Assembly: GCA_020137815.1 (NCBI GenBank) | Contig: CM035357.1 | Span: 4,576,996-4,640,995, forward strand | Reading direction: 5' to 3' | Origin: Hormiphora californensis | Lineage: Eukaryota > Ctenophora > Tentaculata > Cydippida > Pleurobrachiidae | DNA length: 64,000 bases | Shown: positions 10,315 through 22,406 of the stretch, piece after piece | Numbering within the stretch: position 1 is the first letter of the stretch | Layout: each line of letters opens with the position of its first letter | The notes under the pieces: generated by a model | Seen by the model: the letters and a program-made list of their open reading frames with translations, nothing else | What the model was told of the DNA's origin: nothing | Database searches by the model: none | Program-made: the position numbers and the translations under genes

Positions 10315-13262
10315 CTGTTTATAGGATGCCATTCCAGCCACTAATTCATCCATCATATAGTCAGTGTTAACAGTTGCAGTAACATTGGTTCCCTGTAGTG
10401 AGCAGTGGCTCCCCGTCGGGATGGAAACATTCTGCCGAGGGGAGGGGATTAATTGAAAGGGAAACGGAGTAAATTTGGGTATAATATGGGAGCTATCATT
10501 TGAGTTAGGAACTTGATGCCATTTCATCCTATTCTCTACTGTCAGGCCAATGCTCTGACCACATGGTTCTCGCGCTTATTTGAGAGAAATGAGAATAGGG
10601 TCAGGCCAATGCTCTGACAGATTCTCTACGTAAAAAAGAAGTGTTTGAAAAATACAACTAGCCATTAGGAATACATGGTTTTCACCAAATAAAACACGTC
10701 AACTAACCTTGGGTTCGATAATAGGAAGGTTATAGTAGTTCTTAGTGGCATGGGTCGCGGGTTCTCCTATCACCTTGCACTTGAATTTGCTGCCATATCT
10801 TTCATAATCAACCTTCACCGTTAGCTTGCGGTCCAGATTGGACCACCAAAACCCTTCAGCTGATGTATCAATATCCTCTAACAATGAAAAGGGTTGTTAG
10901 ACAACGGATATAAAGGTTCAGTAATTGGGACCCGATTTACCCTTTCCTCCGAGCATCCCGGTATATTAGGACGACTGTAAATTAATAAAGGTAGAAATAA
11001 GAATGTACAGATGAAACACTGATCCCTACCCCTAGCTTATATAGTTAGGGAAAAACTAGGCCTTCTTCTGTCTGGCGACGCCGGACCCTGATTTGATTAT
11101 CAAACCTAGTGCGCTCAGATGGGTTCCATGTCGCCAGACAGGTCTTCTCTCACCAGGAACCGACCGAAACAAGTAAACAACCAATCAGAACTCGATATTT
11201 AGGTCACGTGACTGGTTATCAGCCAATCAGGGACCAGTATTTCCTGATTCGGTCGGTTCCTGTCTCTCACCTGGTGTTCCTATGGCAGGGTCCTCTATCT
11301 GCCAAGTATAGGTGAGGGCAGTTAGATTACCATCCCGTGCCTGAACATAGTAACTAACATTACCACCGTCCCTTACAAACAGGGGTGGAGAGGATTGGTA
11401 GAGGATCTGGACTTGTGCTGAGTCAGTCTCATGGTTTACTGCAATAGAGGTTGGGTTAGTGACACAAGGAAGGCGTGTTCGGACCCCTCATCAGATATAA
11501 AGAGAGGTGGAGTTATTGACACAAGACGGGAGTTATGGGGGGAGTTGTTAGTGGCACGAGAAGAGCCCTTCTCCAGGAGAGTTAGGACATTATAGCAATA
11601 CAAGGGAGTAGTATGTTGTTAGTGACAACATATGGGAGTATGGGGAGTTTTTAGCAAGACAATTATACGTACCTGACCCTGATGTTTCGTAGGATACAAT
11701 CTTCTGTTCTTTATTAGCCACGACCGGTGAAGAATAGTTCCCAAAACAAGCATACTCGCCTAAAAGGGGGGATTTAATACTGTTATCAAAACATGTGGAG
11801 TGGGTTAAAGACTACTAAATCAGGGGCATTGTGGGAGCTGTGAAAGATTGCCACTATAAATCACGGACATGGGGATGAGTCGCCTTCTTACCATCGTCAA
11901 AATCCCTCTTGTAAAACATGACGTAAAGGTCCCCTTTTAGATCCGTTTCGTCGACCGCAAGTCTTGCTAGCCGTGACGGGTTCATATTCTCACCCGACTC
12001 TTCCAAAACAACCCATTGGACAGCGTTTTTAGCTTTGAACTTCCTTCGAATTTAAAAAAGGTTAAATGTATAGTCAGCCATTGATTTACCAGACCCCTGA
12101 GAGAAGGGTTTTAGGGGGGGGGGGGCGTAAGACGTTTGATTATGCCCGTAACTGACTAACCAGACAGGGATGGTTGGCGGGTTTGAGGCAGGCATGGTAC
12201 ATTCCAATTTGGTTTTTCTCCTGTCAGCCAAAATGTCACTCTTCGTAGTCATTGCGATCTCTTCAGCGTATGTTGGAGAATCTGAAGAAGGTAAAATATG
12301 CAATAACTCCCGGAAAATCCTGTCTGGCGCCGTAGACCCCATCTGAGCGCACTGTCGCTGAGAATCAAATCAGGGTCTGGGTCGCCGCCAGACATGGAAA
12401 ATCTAGAGTTGACTATATAAATGCAAATGTCTTCACTCACAATGTATGTCTAGTAGGAGACTGTTAGATACAACCCAGGCCTCTGAGCCATCTGCTAGGC
12501 CCACCTTGGCAAGGCACTGCAGAACACCGGGGGAAGTCCCTTCTTCCGCGGTTAATGTGTATTCATCTGACTGATCTTCTTGTAGTGTGATCTAGATTCA
12601 GGGATAGTTTCTTTGGTGATGTTTGAAAAACCATTGATCAATTGATTAACGATCGTTCAACGACTTTCGATCGCTTTACTAAACGCTGGCTTCCTCGAAC
12701 TAAATTCTGGTAGGGATTGATAATCTCAGTTTGTCCATAAACTTTTATCAAGCAAATGAAGATCAAGCGTGGCAACACATGAACTTTATAATTTTCAATT
12801 AAATTCTACTCACTCTGTTTGAGTCCAAGGGAAGAGGAAGACTGTTACTGAGACTTGAAGCACCAGCAAAGAGGTAGGTGACTGAAGTTACTATACTTTT
12901 ATCATACAAACTATCTAACTGGCAACTGAACAATAGTTACATTCCCTACTAAAATATAGTTCGACGCGACGCGACGCGCGATCGATGAACGATCGATAAA
13001 CGATCGATAAACGATCGATATCGATCGTTTATCGATCGTTCATCGATCGCGCGTCGCGTCGCGTCGAACTATATTTTAGTAGGGTTGTGTTATAATGTGT
13101 TTAATCTTTGCATTGGAAATATTCTTTTTTTTCACTTTTGTTATGGGACTGTTATAGTGTGTTACCTGAATTTCACGTTAGTACTGTTAGCCACGGTGCA
13201 CTGAAGACCTAATGTTTCATCATCGTGATCTGTTACTGTAGTTAGGCCATCGCACCGGAGGG
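10315..13262 (-). CDS. Ig-like cell-surface receptor paralog, truncated within domain 4
   Basis: Nine exons can be read, 5' to 3': 13262-13166 (5' edge uncertain), 12853-12814, 12591-12441, 12281-12161, 12043-11892, 11759-11673, 11438-11271, 10877-10708, 10431-10315. All junctions are GT-AG and keep frame, giving about 367 residues without a stop. Ig-type cysteine and tryptophan landmarks include LQCTVAN, LQCLAK, LECTMPA, GEYACFG, YTWQIED and SKFKCKV. Each exon has a counterpart in the plus-strand gene at 22407-28906: for example NTDYMMDEL here matches LQYMMSDQV there, and DFDDGEYAC matches TEDDGYYRC. Intron positions differ: two extra introns split the counterparts of exons 1 and 4, a third splits exon 7, and the exon 6/7 intron is missing. 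Nothing corresponding to exon 8 onward, the membrane anchor or a signal peptide is found. It could be a truncated gene, or one whose ends lie in sequence I cannot recognise. Confidence 0.7.
10918..10978. mobile_element. Pogo-like MITE remnant
   Basis: Degenerate ends GGGACCCGATTTACC and ATATTAGGACGACTGTA bracket the family interior TCCGAGCATCCCGG. It lies in an intron of the minus-strand Ig-like gene. Confidence 0.6.
11070..11142. mobile_element. Mini-MITE, family CTGTCTGGCG, copy 1
   Basis: Ends CTGTCTGGCGACGCC and ATGTCGCCAGACAGG are inverted; the centre carries GTGCGCTCAGATGGG. Related copies lie at 12318-12398 and 25986-26058, all in introns of the two Ig-like genes. Confidence 0.75.
11153..11267. 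mobile_element. Mini-MITE, family AGGAACCGACCGAA, copy 1
   Basis: Ends CAGGAACCGACCGAA and TTCGGTCGGTTCCTG are perfect inverted repeats. The interior contains AGTAAACAACCAATCAGAAC and GGTCACGTGACTGGTTATC. It lies directly beside the splice donor of the exon 11438-11271. A diverged, inverted copy is at about 26235-26320. Confidence 0.82.
12318..12398. mobile_element. Mini-MITE, family CTGTCTGGCG, copy 2
   Basis: CCTGTCTGGCGCCG at the left and CGCCGCCAGACATGG at the right are inverted ends around CCCATCTGAGCGCACTG. It sits in the intron between the exons at 12591-12441 and 12281-12161. Confidence 0.75.
12944..13084. repeat. Perfect 65-bp inverted repeat, GATC-rich
   Basis: Arms 12944-13008 and 13020-13084 match base for base over 65 positions with an 11-nt spacer that is itself another CGATCGAT unit. 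Each arm begins CCCTACTAAAATATAG, followed by GACGC repeats and then CGATCGATAAA-type repeats. No mismatch was seen, so it is either very young or kept perfect by gene conversion. It lies in an intron of the minus-strand Ig-like gene. Confidence 0.97.
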
Positions 13263-13354
13263 CTAACCGAAGCGATGGACAGCAGCATAGCTTTTTACTG
13301 CGTGATCGGGGGAAAGAAAGTGTTAGTAAGTGGTATATTGTGTAACTTGATCTA

Positions 13355-13525
13355 CACTGTCCCTCGTAGCGGTAGCTTTCCGGGTCGCATGCAGTGGAAA
13401 AACTGTAATCAAGAAACTGTATATATCGTTCAATAATATAGCAATACAGTTTGTTGAATACAGTTTTTCCACTGTAAGCGGCCCTGTAAATATGTAAGAT
13501 TTAGCGGCCTCTACGAAGGACGGTA
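13355..13525. repeat. Imperfect hairpin element
   Basis: An inner perfect pair CAGTGGAAAAACTGTA (13392-13407) and its complement (13459-13474), with outer pairing TCCCTCGTAG (13360) and CTACGAAGGA (13511). A small MITE is likely. Confidence 0.65.
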
Positions 13526-14992
13526 TAGCATGTCAAGGTGTAACTAGCCCAGGGAGCCATTTAAATTGTGTCAAAGAGGGAAGATAATTGCAGACGAATG
13601 ACAATGCTAAATAGTAAAACGTCTTGTTATTGTGAGGCGCCGCTTTGCAGTGTGTAATATATTACTTGAGTTACTCAACGAATAGTTTACCTGGGTTGTA
13701 CTTGCTGTAGATATAACGATAAAACAATAAGAACTGTCCATTGAACGATCATGCTTTGGGATAAACGAGAGGTTTAGTTAGGGGGGGGGGGGGGGTGATA
13801 AACGAGGGGTTTAGTTAGGAGAGGGGGGGGGGTTGACATGTTAATTGTATCAAGTTGTGTGTAGCAATGCTAAACTTGAAAGTGATATGTATGAAGAATG
13901 TTGTACGTGTATCGCTTGAAACTCATTTTAGTGCATCTGACTTTGTCATGTTTACTTCAGAGTTCTTAACAAGCAGAGTTTCACGTGAAACATTAAAATT
14001 GACATGTGTTCACTGGTGGAGTTTGTTTGTGATTGCTGCTTCTGGAGGATGGTACCTGCCCATAGTAGAGCACTGATGGAGTTGTAGTATGTATTATTTG
14101 CTCAAGAAGACACATGCATCACAGCTAAGTATCTTCTCTTTTTTGCTACTCAGAAGTTAGTTTTACTTTCAATCTTCATCACTATTACTATTAGTGTATC
14201 AATATCACCATCAATAGCTTTCGTTTCTTCGTCGTTTCAATATAATGTAAATCGTTACATTATTACTGCAACCATGTGGCCTGTGTACGTGGAAGATCGG
14301 CCTTCATTTCGCATCGCGTTTCTACTAGAAACAAGGATCTGCCATTTTAAATTAAAGACATCCCTTTAAAGCTTGTGTATAATGTTTTTCCTCCTCTAGT
14401 TCGTGTGCTGATAGAGCGTGGAAATTAGCCGCTTAACGGCAATTAAATCCAGATACAGACCTCTGCCAGCTACTATAACTTGTTGCTTAACAGCTATCAT
14501 CAGCTATATATGCATTGCGTATATATTGACGGTCTCTAGCATTGCTCTCAATCTTTTCGTCGGGGGTTCTTTACACAATATTTATTCAGTATACCATGTC
14601 ATCACGGTCTGTCGGTAACATTGAATTGTTCATACTTTCTTTTTATTATTGTGGAGCACGGACACAGTGTAACGCACGGTAACAAGGCCACGTATTGCCA
14701 TGTCCCAAACACGCACACATGTGCGTCTTGAAGTACCGATTTGCATGATAATGAACCCCATAATTCCATATACGGAATAATAGGGCTACATAATGCATCA
14801 TTGAGTGAGCATAGTGCATGAATAGTGAATGGGGGCTTGGTAAGGTACGGAATCAGGGGACGGCAGGGGTGCAAGAGGGCTCGTTAGTCCTACACAACTG
14901 CATCTGTCTTCATAATTATATAATCTCACTCGTTCGCCAAAGTTTACGTATTTGTTATGTGCTAGTACAGCTGTGATGATCATTTCGCTAGA

Positions 14993-15068
14993 ACATGGTC
15001 TTATTTTGGGCACGTCGCGCCCTCTTTTTTCGCTGCGCGATTTTTCGCGAAACCCTGCGGAGGGGCTG
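14993..15068. repeat. GC-rich double-hairpin block flanked by GGTCTTATT repeats
   Basis: GGTCTTATTTTGG and GGTCTTATTCTATGG flank about 65 bases with the hairpins CGCGATTTTTCGCG and GGCTGCTTCGCAGCC. It resembles a short insertion with a target duplication, in an otherwise AT-rich region. Confidence 0.5.
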
Positions 15069-15739
15069 CTTCGCAGCCAAGGTCTTATTCTATGGATTAT
15101 GAATTGTTGAACGTGTTGAAGCAAGCACTATATTCTATATTCACACGGTTTCTTTGTTCTCTGTTTCCACATATTACACATGTTCCGTCACTCACAAGCA
15201 GACAACAACAACATGCATCGACTCTCAGTCTATATGTTCAATGATTGACCGCCGCCCTAAACGCCCAAGCTGAAATACAGCTCTACTGTTTGAAATCTTG
15301 AATAGCTAGCTCGAGCTTTAAAATTTGGCTTTCTTAGCTTGATACTAGCTGTCATTGACAGTCTATCTTGTCTAAGGCGACAGACCGATTCTATTTTACT
15401 AAAAGTTTAAGGGGCTCAGTTTTATCTTTTAACGTTACATATTTCTTTTGGGCGTGTACGCATGTGCCTTCTGTGTGGTGAAACGTAATGCACAGATGAA
15501 TCTTTCGGGCGATCTATTCGGGCTCTCCTTTCGAGCCCCCGTAATCCCCCGTGTTAGAATTATCGCATTCAGTACAGCAGAATATAACTTTCTTTTCAAT
15601 TAAACAGATCGTTACACCTGCATCCACTACATGCAGAGACAGATGCTAAAGACCATGTGTGTGTTACTGTTATTTCTCCCCTCCTCTTCAAGGATTCTTT
15701 CACTCCTAGCTCTGTGTGTGTCTCTTTTATATACCCGCA

Positions 15740-15742
<3 letters not shown>

Positions 15743-15780
<38 letters not shown>
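15743..15780. repeat. (CT)n microsatellite
   Basis: About 18 uninterrupted CT units, just before an ACACAGATCTGTAAAGAG segment; a shorter CT run occurs near 15918. Confidence 0.95.
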
Positions 15781-15784
<4 letters not shown>

Positions 15785-15993
15785 GATCTGTAAAGAGCTG
15801 TGAGTTCTAATGGATGGATGGTGACCGATAATTGGTCATTACACTTGTGACCGATGTCTCTAATCAGCATCTTCGGATCGTTTAAACCTTCTCAGTACTA
15901 AAAGACAATTCACAACTCTCTCTCTCTGTAATACCTTTACAGAGAGATGTGAATTCCTGATAGTAGTGTCTCTACTTATCTGTTATAATAACC

Positions 15994-16101
<108 letters not shown>

Positions 16102-16828
16102 ATGATTTTCAAGTATTCCTACTCCCAGTAGATAATCATTTTTGTGGTTTAAGTCGGAGTCAGAGTACCTATCATTTTATACCAAAGTCAAAGAGTGTTA
16201 TCTTAAACCGATTATCTGAGATGTAGAGAGAGGCCGTCAGTTTGTGTGTATATAATGCGTTAAATCATATAATGGTTTTACATGGTCTGCTCGAGGATGC
16301 TGTTCTAAAGATGCAGCTGTTGTGAAAACACGTTGTAGATCTGCATGGACGAAAGTTCTGCAAAACTAAATTTAGGCATTTGGTTGCGGTTTTTCTTTCC
16401 TCGTTTTATTTTTGTGTCTCACTCGTATGATCTCCAGCTCTATTTTATCCCTCTCAATACATTCTAGCGGATCATCATTTATCTATCGATTCTAATGGCC
16501 CACCTCATTCTATATGCCTCTTGTGTTCCTTTCCCACGATATTATAATTACGCATGAAGGATAGATAGATTTGCGGTAGTGGCGCATATAATAATCCAAT
16601 CCTATGAATTCTTTTCAGTTAAATTATATCACGAATTATTGATTACGCATGCATAATTTTATTCTTTTTATGTATGTAAGATGCAGTTATTGTTAACGCC
16701 ATATTCTCACGCCAATGATAGAGATTGTATTGTACAGCTTGATACTTTGTTGTTGTCAGTTGTTTGCGCAATAAGTGGTGGTCCTTGGTCTCTCTAGGCA
16801 GGAAAGGGCTGAAGAAAAAGCCGAGAGC

Positions 16829-16848
16829 GAGAGAGAGAGAGAGAGAGC

Positions 16849-16926
<78 letters not shown>

Positions 16927-16932
16927 GAGAGG

Positions 16933-16971
<39 letters not shown>

Positions 16972-17097
16972 AGAGAAGAGAGAGAGAGAGAGAAGAGAGC
17001 GAGGAGAGATAGAGAGACGGAGAGCGGAAGGGAGAGATAGCGCGTAGGAGAGCTAGAGATGCAGCGATCTCTCGCTTTCGTCCTTTCTCTTCTCTCT

Positions 17098-17143
<46 letters not shown>

Positions 17144-17152
17144 CCTTCCTCT
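16829..17152. repeat. (GA)n then (CT)n microsatellite pair
   Basis: GA-rich with interruptions from about 16829 to 17010, then CT-rich from about 17078 to 17152. The two tracts are complementary, so the segment can fold back on itself. Arginine-glutamate frames are artefacts. Confidence 0.92.
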
Positions 17153-20150
17153 CTCTCGACCCCTCGATACATTTCCGGGGTGGATGGTAGTAAAGGGGAG
17201 GGGCAACATGGTGCTCCGTATTATATACTTCTCCTCCTCTATTTGTCCTTAATAAATTAGGCATTGCCCAGGTCCGCTTTCCTAAAGGTTTATAGACATT
17301 AGACATACATACATAGCTATGTAGTAAAGTTTTAGATTACTCTCTTATAATATTCGTTTTTGGGTTTTCTGAAAACTTTGAGGTGGTCAATGAAAAGTTG
17401 AGGGACGGCGATATATTGTTTCTCGGAGAAATTCTCCCTGCGCTTTAAAGACAGGAAATTGCCCGGAACCGATTTGGAACAGTTTGAGACCGGGTGAGTG
17501 CACTCCTCACTCGAACGTGATGTCCGTGTATTGTTTTTATACAGTTTCACACACGTCACTTGTATACTTGTACATACAATGCACATCGCTCTGAATCAAC
17601 ACATGCAATTTCGTATCTTTTGTTGACCTTCCGCATTGAAATTATGGGATCAGATATTTGTATATCGGCCATTATTTCGCTGATCATCTATGATAGAGGG
17701 GATTTGTTATGTTCTAACCCTCCTTTACATTTCTTTCCGTGGAGCGCACGGAAAGACGGTCGAGCTAGGCAAAGACGGGATAACATATTTTAAAATATAT
17801 TATATTGTTTTACTAAATTTTATTCTGGCTAATGATCTTTCCCTAAACAGTACACCTGCAGTTTCAAGTTGAAAAAGTTTACCTTCCTCTAATTTTATAC
17901 CCATCGAGGCAACTTTGTGCCTATATCAGAGTCCAAATAAGGCAGTCATTCTTTTAGTTGCCTTGCCCAAGAACAAGCTTTTAGTTTTAGGAAGTAAAGT
18001 GAGACTGTTATTTTCATAGCTTTCGTCGTATCGGTATAATGTGTATGCCCTTTCAGAGACGCCTCCAATAATATAAAATATAAATATTTAATATTTTGGT
18101 TTACCTAGTTGAAACACATCATCAGATGAATCTTAGGCAGTTTGCCAGCTATAAAACTATAAAAAGGCAGTTTAATATTGTACGTAGGTTAGGATAGAAT
18201 AGCATTACATCGATATAACTATTAGTGTAGAGGGGAGTCTTGAGATCTGTTCGCTGTGGCTTTGTGTATGATAGTATTGGTGTGTCTTTTTGATATATTC
18301 GTTTGAACTGTGAGTGCTATATGCAAGCATCTATAACAATGGAATGACCAAAAAGGGAGACACACTCTATATTTCTCTCTCACTTACTTACAGTCACACT
18401 CTCTCTTTGGTTATGATAATGAGGGACCACCGCCGCGTGTATATACCTTCCCTACTAATAGCGTTCTTGTGTTGCCTCTACTGGCGGGGAATTAAGGGGG
18501 CATGCATTGTGTTGGCCTAGACAGACGTCCTTGTCATACCCTTTAATCAATTGCTTCACGATCCTATGAATTATTGTGAGTGAGAGACCTAGCGTGTCCC
18601 TTGATCTAGTAAACCCTTTGTTTGGTATTGATTATACAGTGTGTATATATCTCATGTTAATATCAATTATTGTATACCTCTAGAGTTATTGGCGATGTGC
18701 CAACGAGAAAGCTGACACACAAATCAGCTGTGTAAGCATATTATATATCTCCACGCCCGATCAACCGCCCAGTAGTGTATCACTTCCCTGTTTTTACATA
18801 GTGCCAACTCCTAGATTGCCTCAATAAATTATTGTTAGCCTAGCAGATTTTTCTAGCACACCCTTTTGATTTGTATCGAACTTATCATAGTTCACGAATA
18901 TAGATAACGGTAGTTGTCAATGCCTAGAAGATATTTAACCCTTTGAGGACCACAGGCCATATATGACCCATTGCACTAAAGACTGATTTCTCAGCTTCAG
19001 GATTAACTTTTGAGCCCAAACTAAAGCTTAAACGATAGTTTAGACATTTCTCTACCTAAAAATCCAAGTTTCATGCGCAATCATTGATGTTAAGGCTTAG
19101 ATAATTGGGTCCAAATGATGTTCATTTTGGTCATTTTTTAACTTTTGATGCCATTTCTAAACGCCTCCTACGAATTTTCTATAATTTTAAACACTTTAGA
19201 AGAAGACCAAAACAAAAAATTAGCCTTTCCAGTTTTTATATAATGGTCATTATCCTATTTTATATCTTTCCCCCGTTTCCTTCCGTCGGCAGAGTTAGAG
19301 GATCGATTAAAGCACGGCGAACCTAATGCACATGTAAACTACACCGAGCCTGCTGTGCTCATGAGACGTGCTTGCGAGTCATTATCACTACAAGCTGGAA
19401 AGCGTTAAGATCTAGACTGTCAGAACCGTTCTGAGAACGGAGTTAAAACTTTTCCGAGTTTTTGGCCGATTTAAAATTACATGTGTTCGTTAAAATCAAT
19501 ATATGACGTGTGCTTGCTATAAAATTTACGTCGAACGATTAGGACGTGATTTGATAGATCTGTTAGTAGACAAAGAAGTTAAATTTTATAATACCGATGC
19601 AGCTAGCTCAATCTCTCGATTGGATCTTGCTGCCTTATAGCTGCTGATTGCATTGCCTGCTTTGAGTCACCAACACATTCCTATGTACAATGAAGTATAT
19701 CACGTGCAAACAGATGCCGACACGCCACCGCCACTCCAATGTTTTCCTAAGTACTTAGTATTTTGGATCCTAGTTTAGATATATTATATCCGTAGTATAT
19801 GCTTGTGTCTTTGGTTCTGTATAGTTTGTAGTCATAGCAACTGAGCTTCTAAAAACAGTCTCTACAGTTTGTAAATAATCACATAAAACGATCGCTATAC
19901 AAATTGAAGACTTGCCAACGTTGATTTAAACTTCTTTTGAAAATGGTAAAGTTACTAATTCAAGTTGATGTAAAAATTAACACTTTTTTAAGTTGATGTA
20001 AAAACAAACATTTTTTCTAAGTTGATGTAAGAGCTGAAGATAAACTAGGGTGATGTGGGCATTGTTCCTACTCACAATAGGATATGCCTCACACACAGTC
20101 TACACAGAGATATGCTGCTGTCCTGATCTTCGTAAGTGTCAAATGAGCTT

Positions 20151-22289
20151 TAAGGCCAGAGGGGGGGGTCGACGGGTTTTTTGGGGTGTTTTTTGAGGTA
20201 TACGTTATATGAAAGCGCTGGGCAAGGCGGATCGATTAGAACAGACGTCATCGATGTTGCGCGCACCGTTTGGCCAAAATTTGGGGGTTAACATTTGGCC
20301 TATAATGGATGTTAACCCCTATAAATCAGGATTGGTGGGGTCTAGAACATCCATCATTGTACCAAAGGCTTCGTCTTGTCTTGATACAACTTCCTGAAAA
20401 GTTTTATGTCGTTACTCCAACTACTTCTTGATTTTTTGGGGGTTTACAAAATATGCGGAAAAAGCCCTTTTTGCCTCTAATTTTGCTCTTTTTTGGGACA
20501 TCCTGCCTAACTTCCTAAAATAACGGCTAGGACTCAGACCTTGCCGTTTGGCATAGTTGTTCTAGAGACCGTGTTCTTCAAATTTGGTGTAGCGATTTTT
20601 GATTAAGGCCCCCGTTCAAAAATTATAGGGGTTTACATAAAATTTTCATGGACAAAACAAATGTTAACCCCTATAATTTTTGAACGGGGGCCTTAATCAA
20701 AAATCGCTACACCAAATTTGAAGAACACGGTCTCTAGAACAACTATGCCAAACGGCAAGGTCTGAGTCCTAGCCGTTATTTTAGGAAGTTAGGCAGGATG
20801 TCCCAAAAAAGAGCAAAATTAGAGGCAAAAAGGGCTTTTTCCGCATATTTTGTAAACCCCCAAAAAATCAAGAAGTAGTTGGAGTAACGACATAAAACTT
20901 TTCAGGAAGTTGTATCAAGACAAGACGAAGCCTTTGGTACAATGATGGATGTTCTAGACCCCACCAATCCTGATTTATAGGGGTTAACATCCATTATAGG
21001 CCAAATGTTAACCCCCAAATTTTGGCCAAACGGTGCGCGCAACATCGATGACGTCTGTTCTAATCGATCCGCCTTGCCCAGCACTTTCATATAACGTATA
21101 CGGTCACGGTCAAAAAGTCTGCTGAAAATCGATATACTTTTGAATTTACTCAATCGTGGATAAGATCCTCTCCATGGACAAATTTTTCGAACTCAACCCA
21201 CTCAAAATTGTTCAAATTTTATTAATCTGAAAAGTCCAATATAATTGCTTTATCTGTTTCTCTGTAATCAGCACTTAAAAAGTGTGGATAACAAATCGTG
21301 TGGATAACGGGCTCAACCGCATGATGATTGTGCTAGCAATATGAAATTTTAGTATACACAAGAATGGGTACTCACAATATGAATTATTTTGTTTTTATCT
21401 ATTTTTTTACTCAACTTGTGTGGATAACATCAGTTTCCATCATAAATCGTTACTCAACCGTATGAAAGAGAGTACATTTGGTCTTTATTTCGGGTTCATT
21501 GGCTAGGGCTAACATTTTTCTTGGAAAATAAGCTTCCACTTTAACAAAAGGATAACTCAACCGGTGTGGATAACCATTTTTGTATCCTTTGGTCAGCATT
21601 AGACATTTCGATTCTCATTTATCCACATCGATTGAGTAATTTATATGACCAGGAAATTACATGTAGAGACCAACCTCAACCAACAAGGACAGTTTCCGAG
21701 CAAAAATTAACTCAACCGGTGTGGATAACGTCTCTTTACTGTTTAGAGGATTTTAGCAGAAAATCGAAGTTATCCACACTTGTTGAGTATCGAATTGGAG
21801 CTAATCTAGCTTTTCCATCGATTAGGTATCGATTAGGAATATTTCACAAGTTGAGTAACCAAAATTGTGGATAATTTACGCATCATCAAGTTTGGGAGGC
21901 TGTGTATCCACAATGGTTGAGTAAAACTTGCTCAACCGTATGTGACGAGGTTCCCACAACAATTATTATTGCAGTTATCCACAAAATGGAGTCATAGTTA
22001 CAAAGATTACTCAACCAGGTGGATATTCTTAAAACTTGTGTTTTTATCCACACTGGTTGAGCAATCGATTTAATTATTTAAAATTAATATAATTTAAACA
22101 TATTTTGACCTGCTTACAAAATTTCAAGTGTCTAGAAGGTGTCTAAGTGGTCTAAAAATTGGTTTCAATAATTTTGGTCGATTTTTCGAAACCCAAAATT
22201 TCGAAATTTCAGCAGACTTTTTGACCGTGACCATACCTCAAAAAACACCCCAAAAAACCCGTCGACCCCCCCCCCCCCCTCTGGCCTTA
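20151..22289. mobile_element. Foldback element interrupted by a second element
   Basis: The left arm 20151-20636 pairs with 20662-21100 plus 22234-22289. Both outer edges read AAGGCCAGAGG followed by a poly-G/C tract and GTCGACGGGTTTTTTGGGG. Removing 21101-22233 restores the continuous palindrome of about 1 kb. Frames inside are mirror copies and do not look like protein. Confidence 0.9.
21101..22233. mobile_element. Nested DNA element with many TGTGGATAA / CTCAACC motifs
   Basis: Ends GGTCACGGTCAAAAAGTCTG and its exact complement lie at the two edges, with the 4-bp direct repeat ATAC on both sides. The interior carries about 13 copies, in both orientations, of TGTGGATAA, often joined to ACTCAACCG. 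These probably act as multiple binding sites for a transposase encoded elsewhere. No coding capacity is seen. Confidence 0.82.
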
Positions 22290-22406
22290 AACATCCATTT
22301 AAATCATTTTAGATGTTAAATTAATTTAATAATAATTCTAAATGTTAAATAAGTTGGTAATTTAGGCATTTAATTAACTATCAATTAATAAATGCTCCTA
22401 TTTAAG

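Noticed and set aside
13976-13993. AGTTTCACGTGAAACA, one base off the bacterial parS site
   Set aside because: Isolated, in an animal intergenic region with no parAB genes. A chance palindrome containing an E-box.
16764-17306. Arg-Glu and Ser-Leu repeat proteins
   Set aside because: Translations of GA/CT microsatellites.
20089-20129. Possible signal-peptide exon (MPHTQSTQRYAAVLIF) for the plus-strand Ig-like gene
   Set aside because: Its donor is phase 0 while the first receptor exon needs phase 1, and it is not hydrophobic enough as read.
20209-21153. Repeated 62-83-codon frames in opposite orientation
   Set aside because: Same protein-like string read from the two arms of a foldback; no support for coding.
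21150-22060. Cluster of TTATCCACA/TGTGGATAA sequences matching the bacterial DnaA box, suggesting a replication origin
   Set aside because: The motifs lie inside a transposable element with inverted ends in animal DNA; no bacterial genes are present. Better explained as element-specific binding sites.
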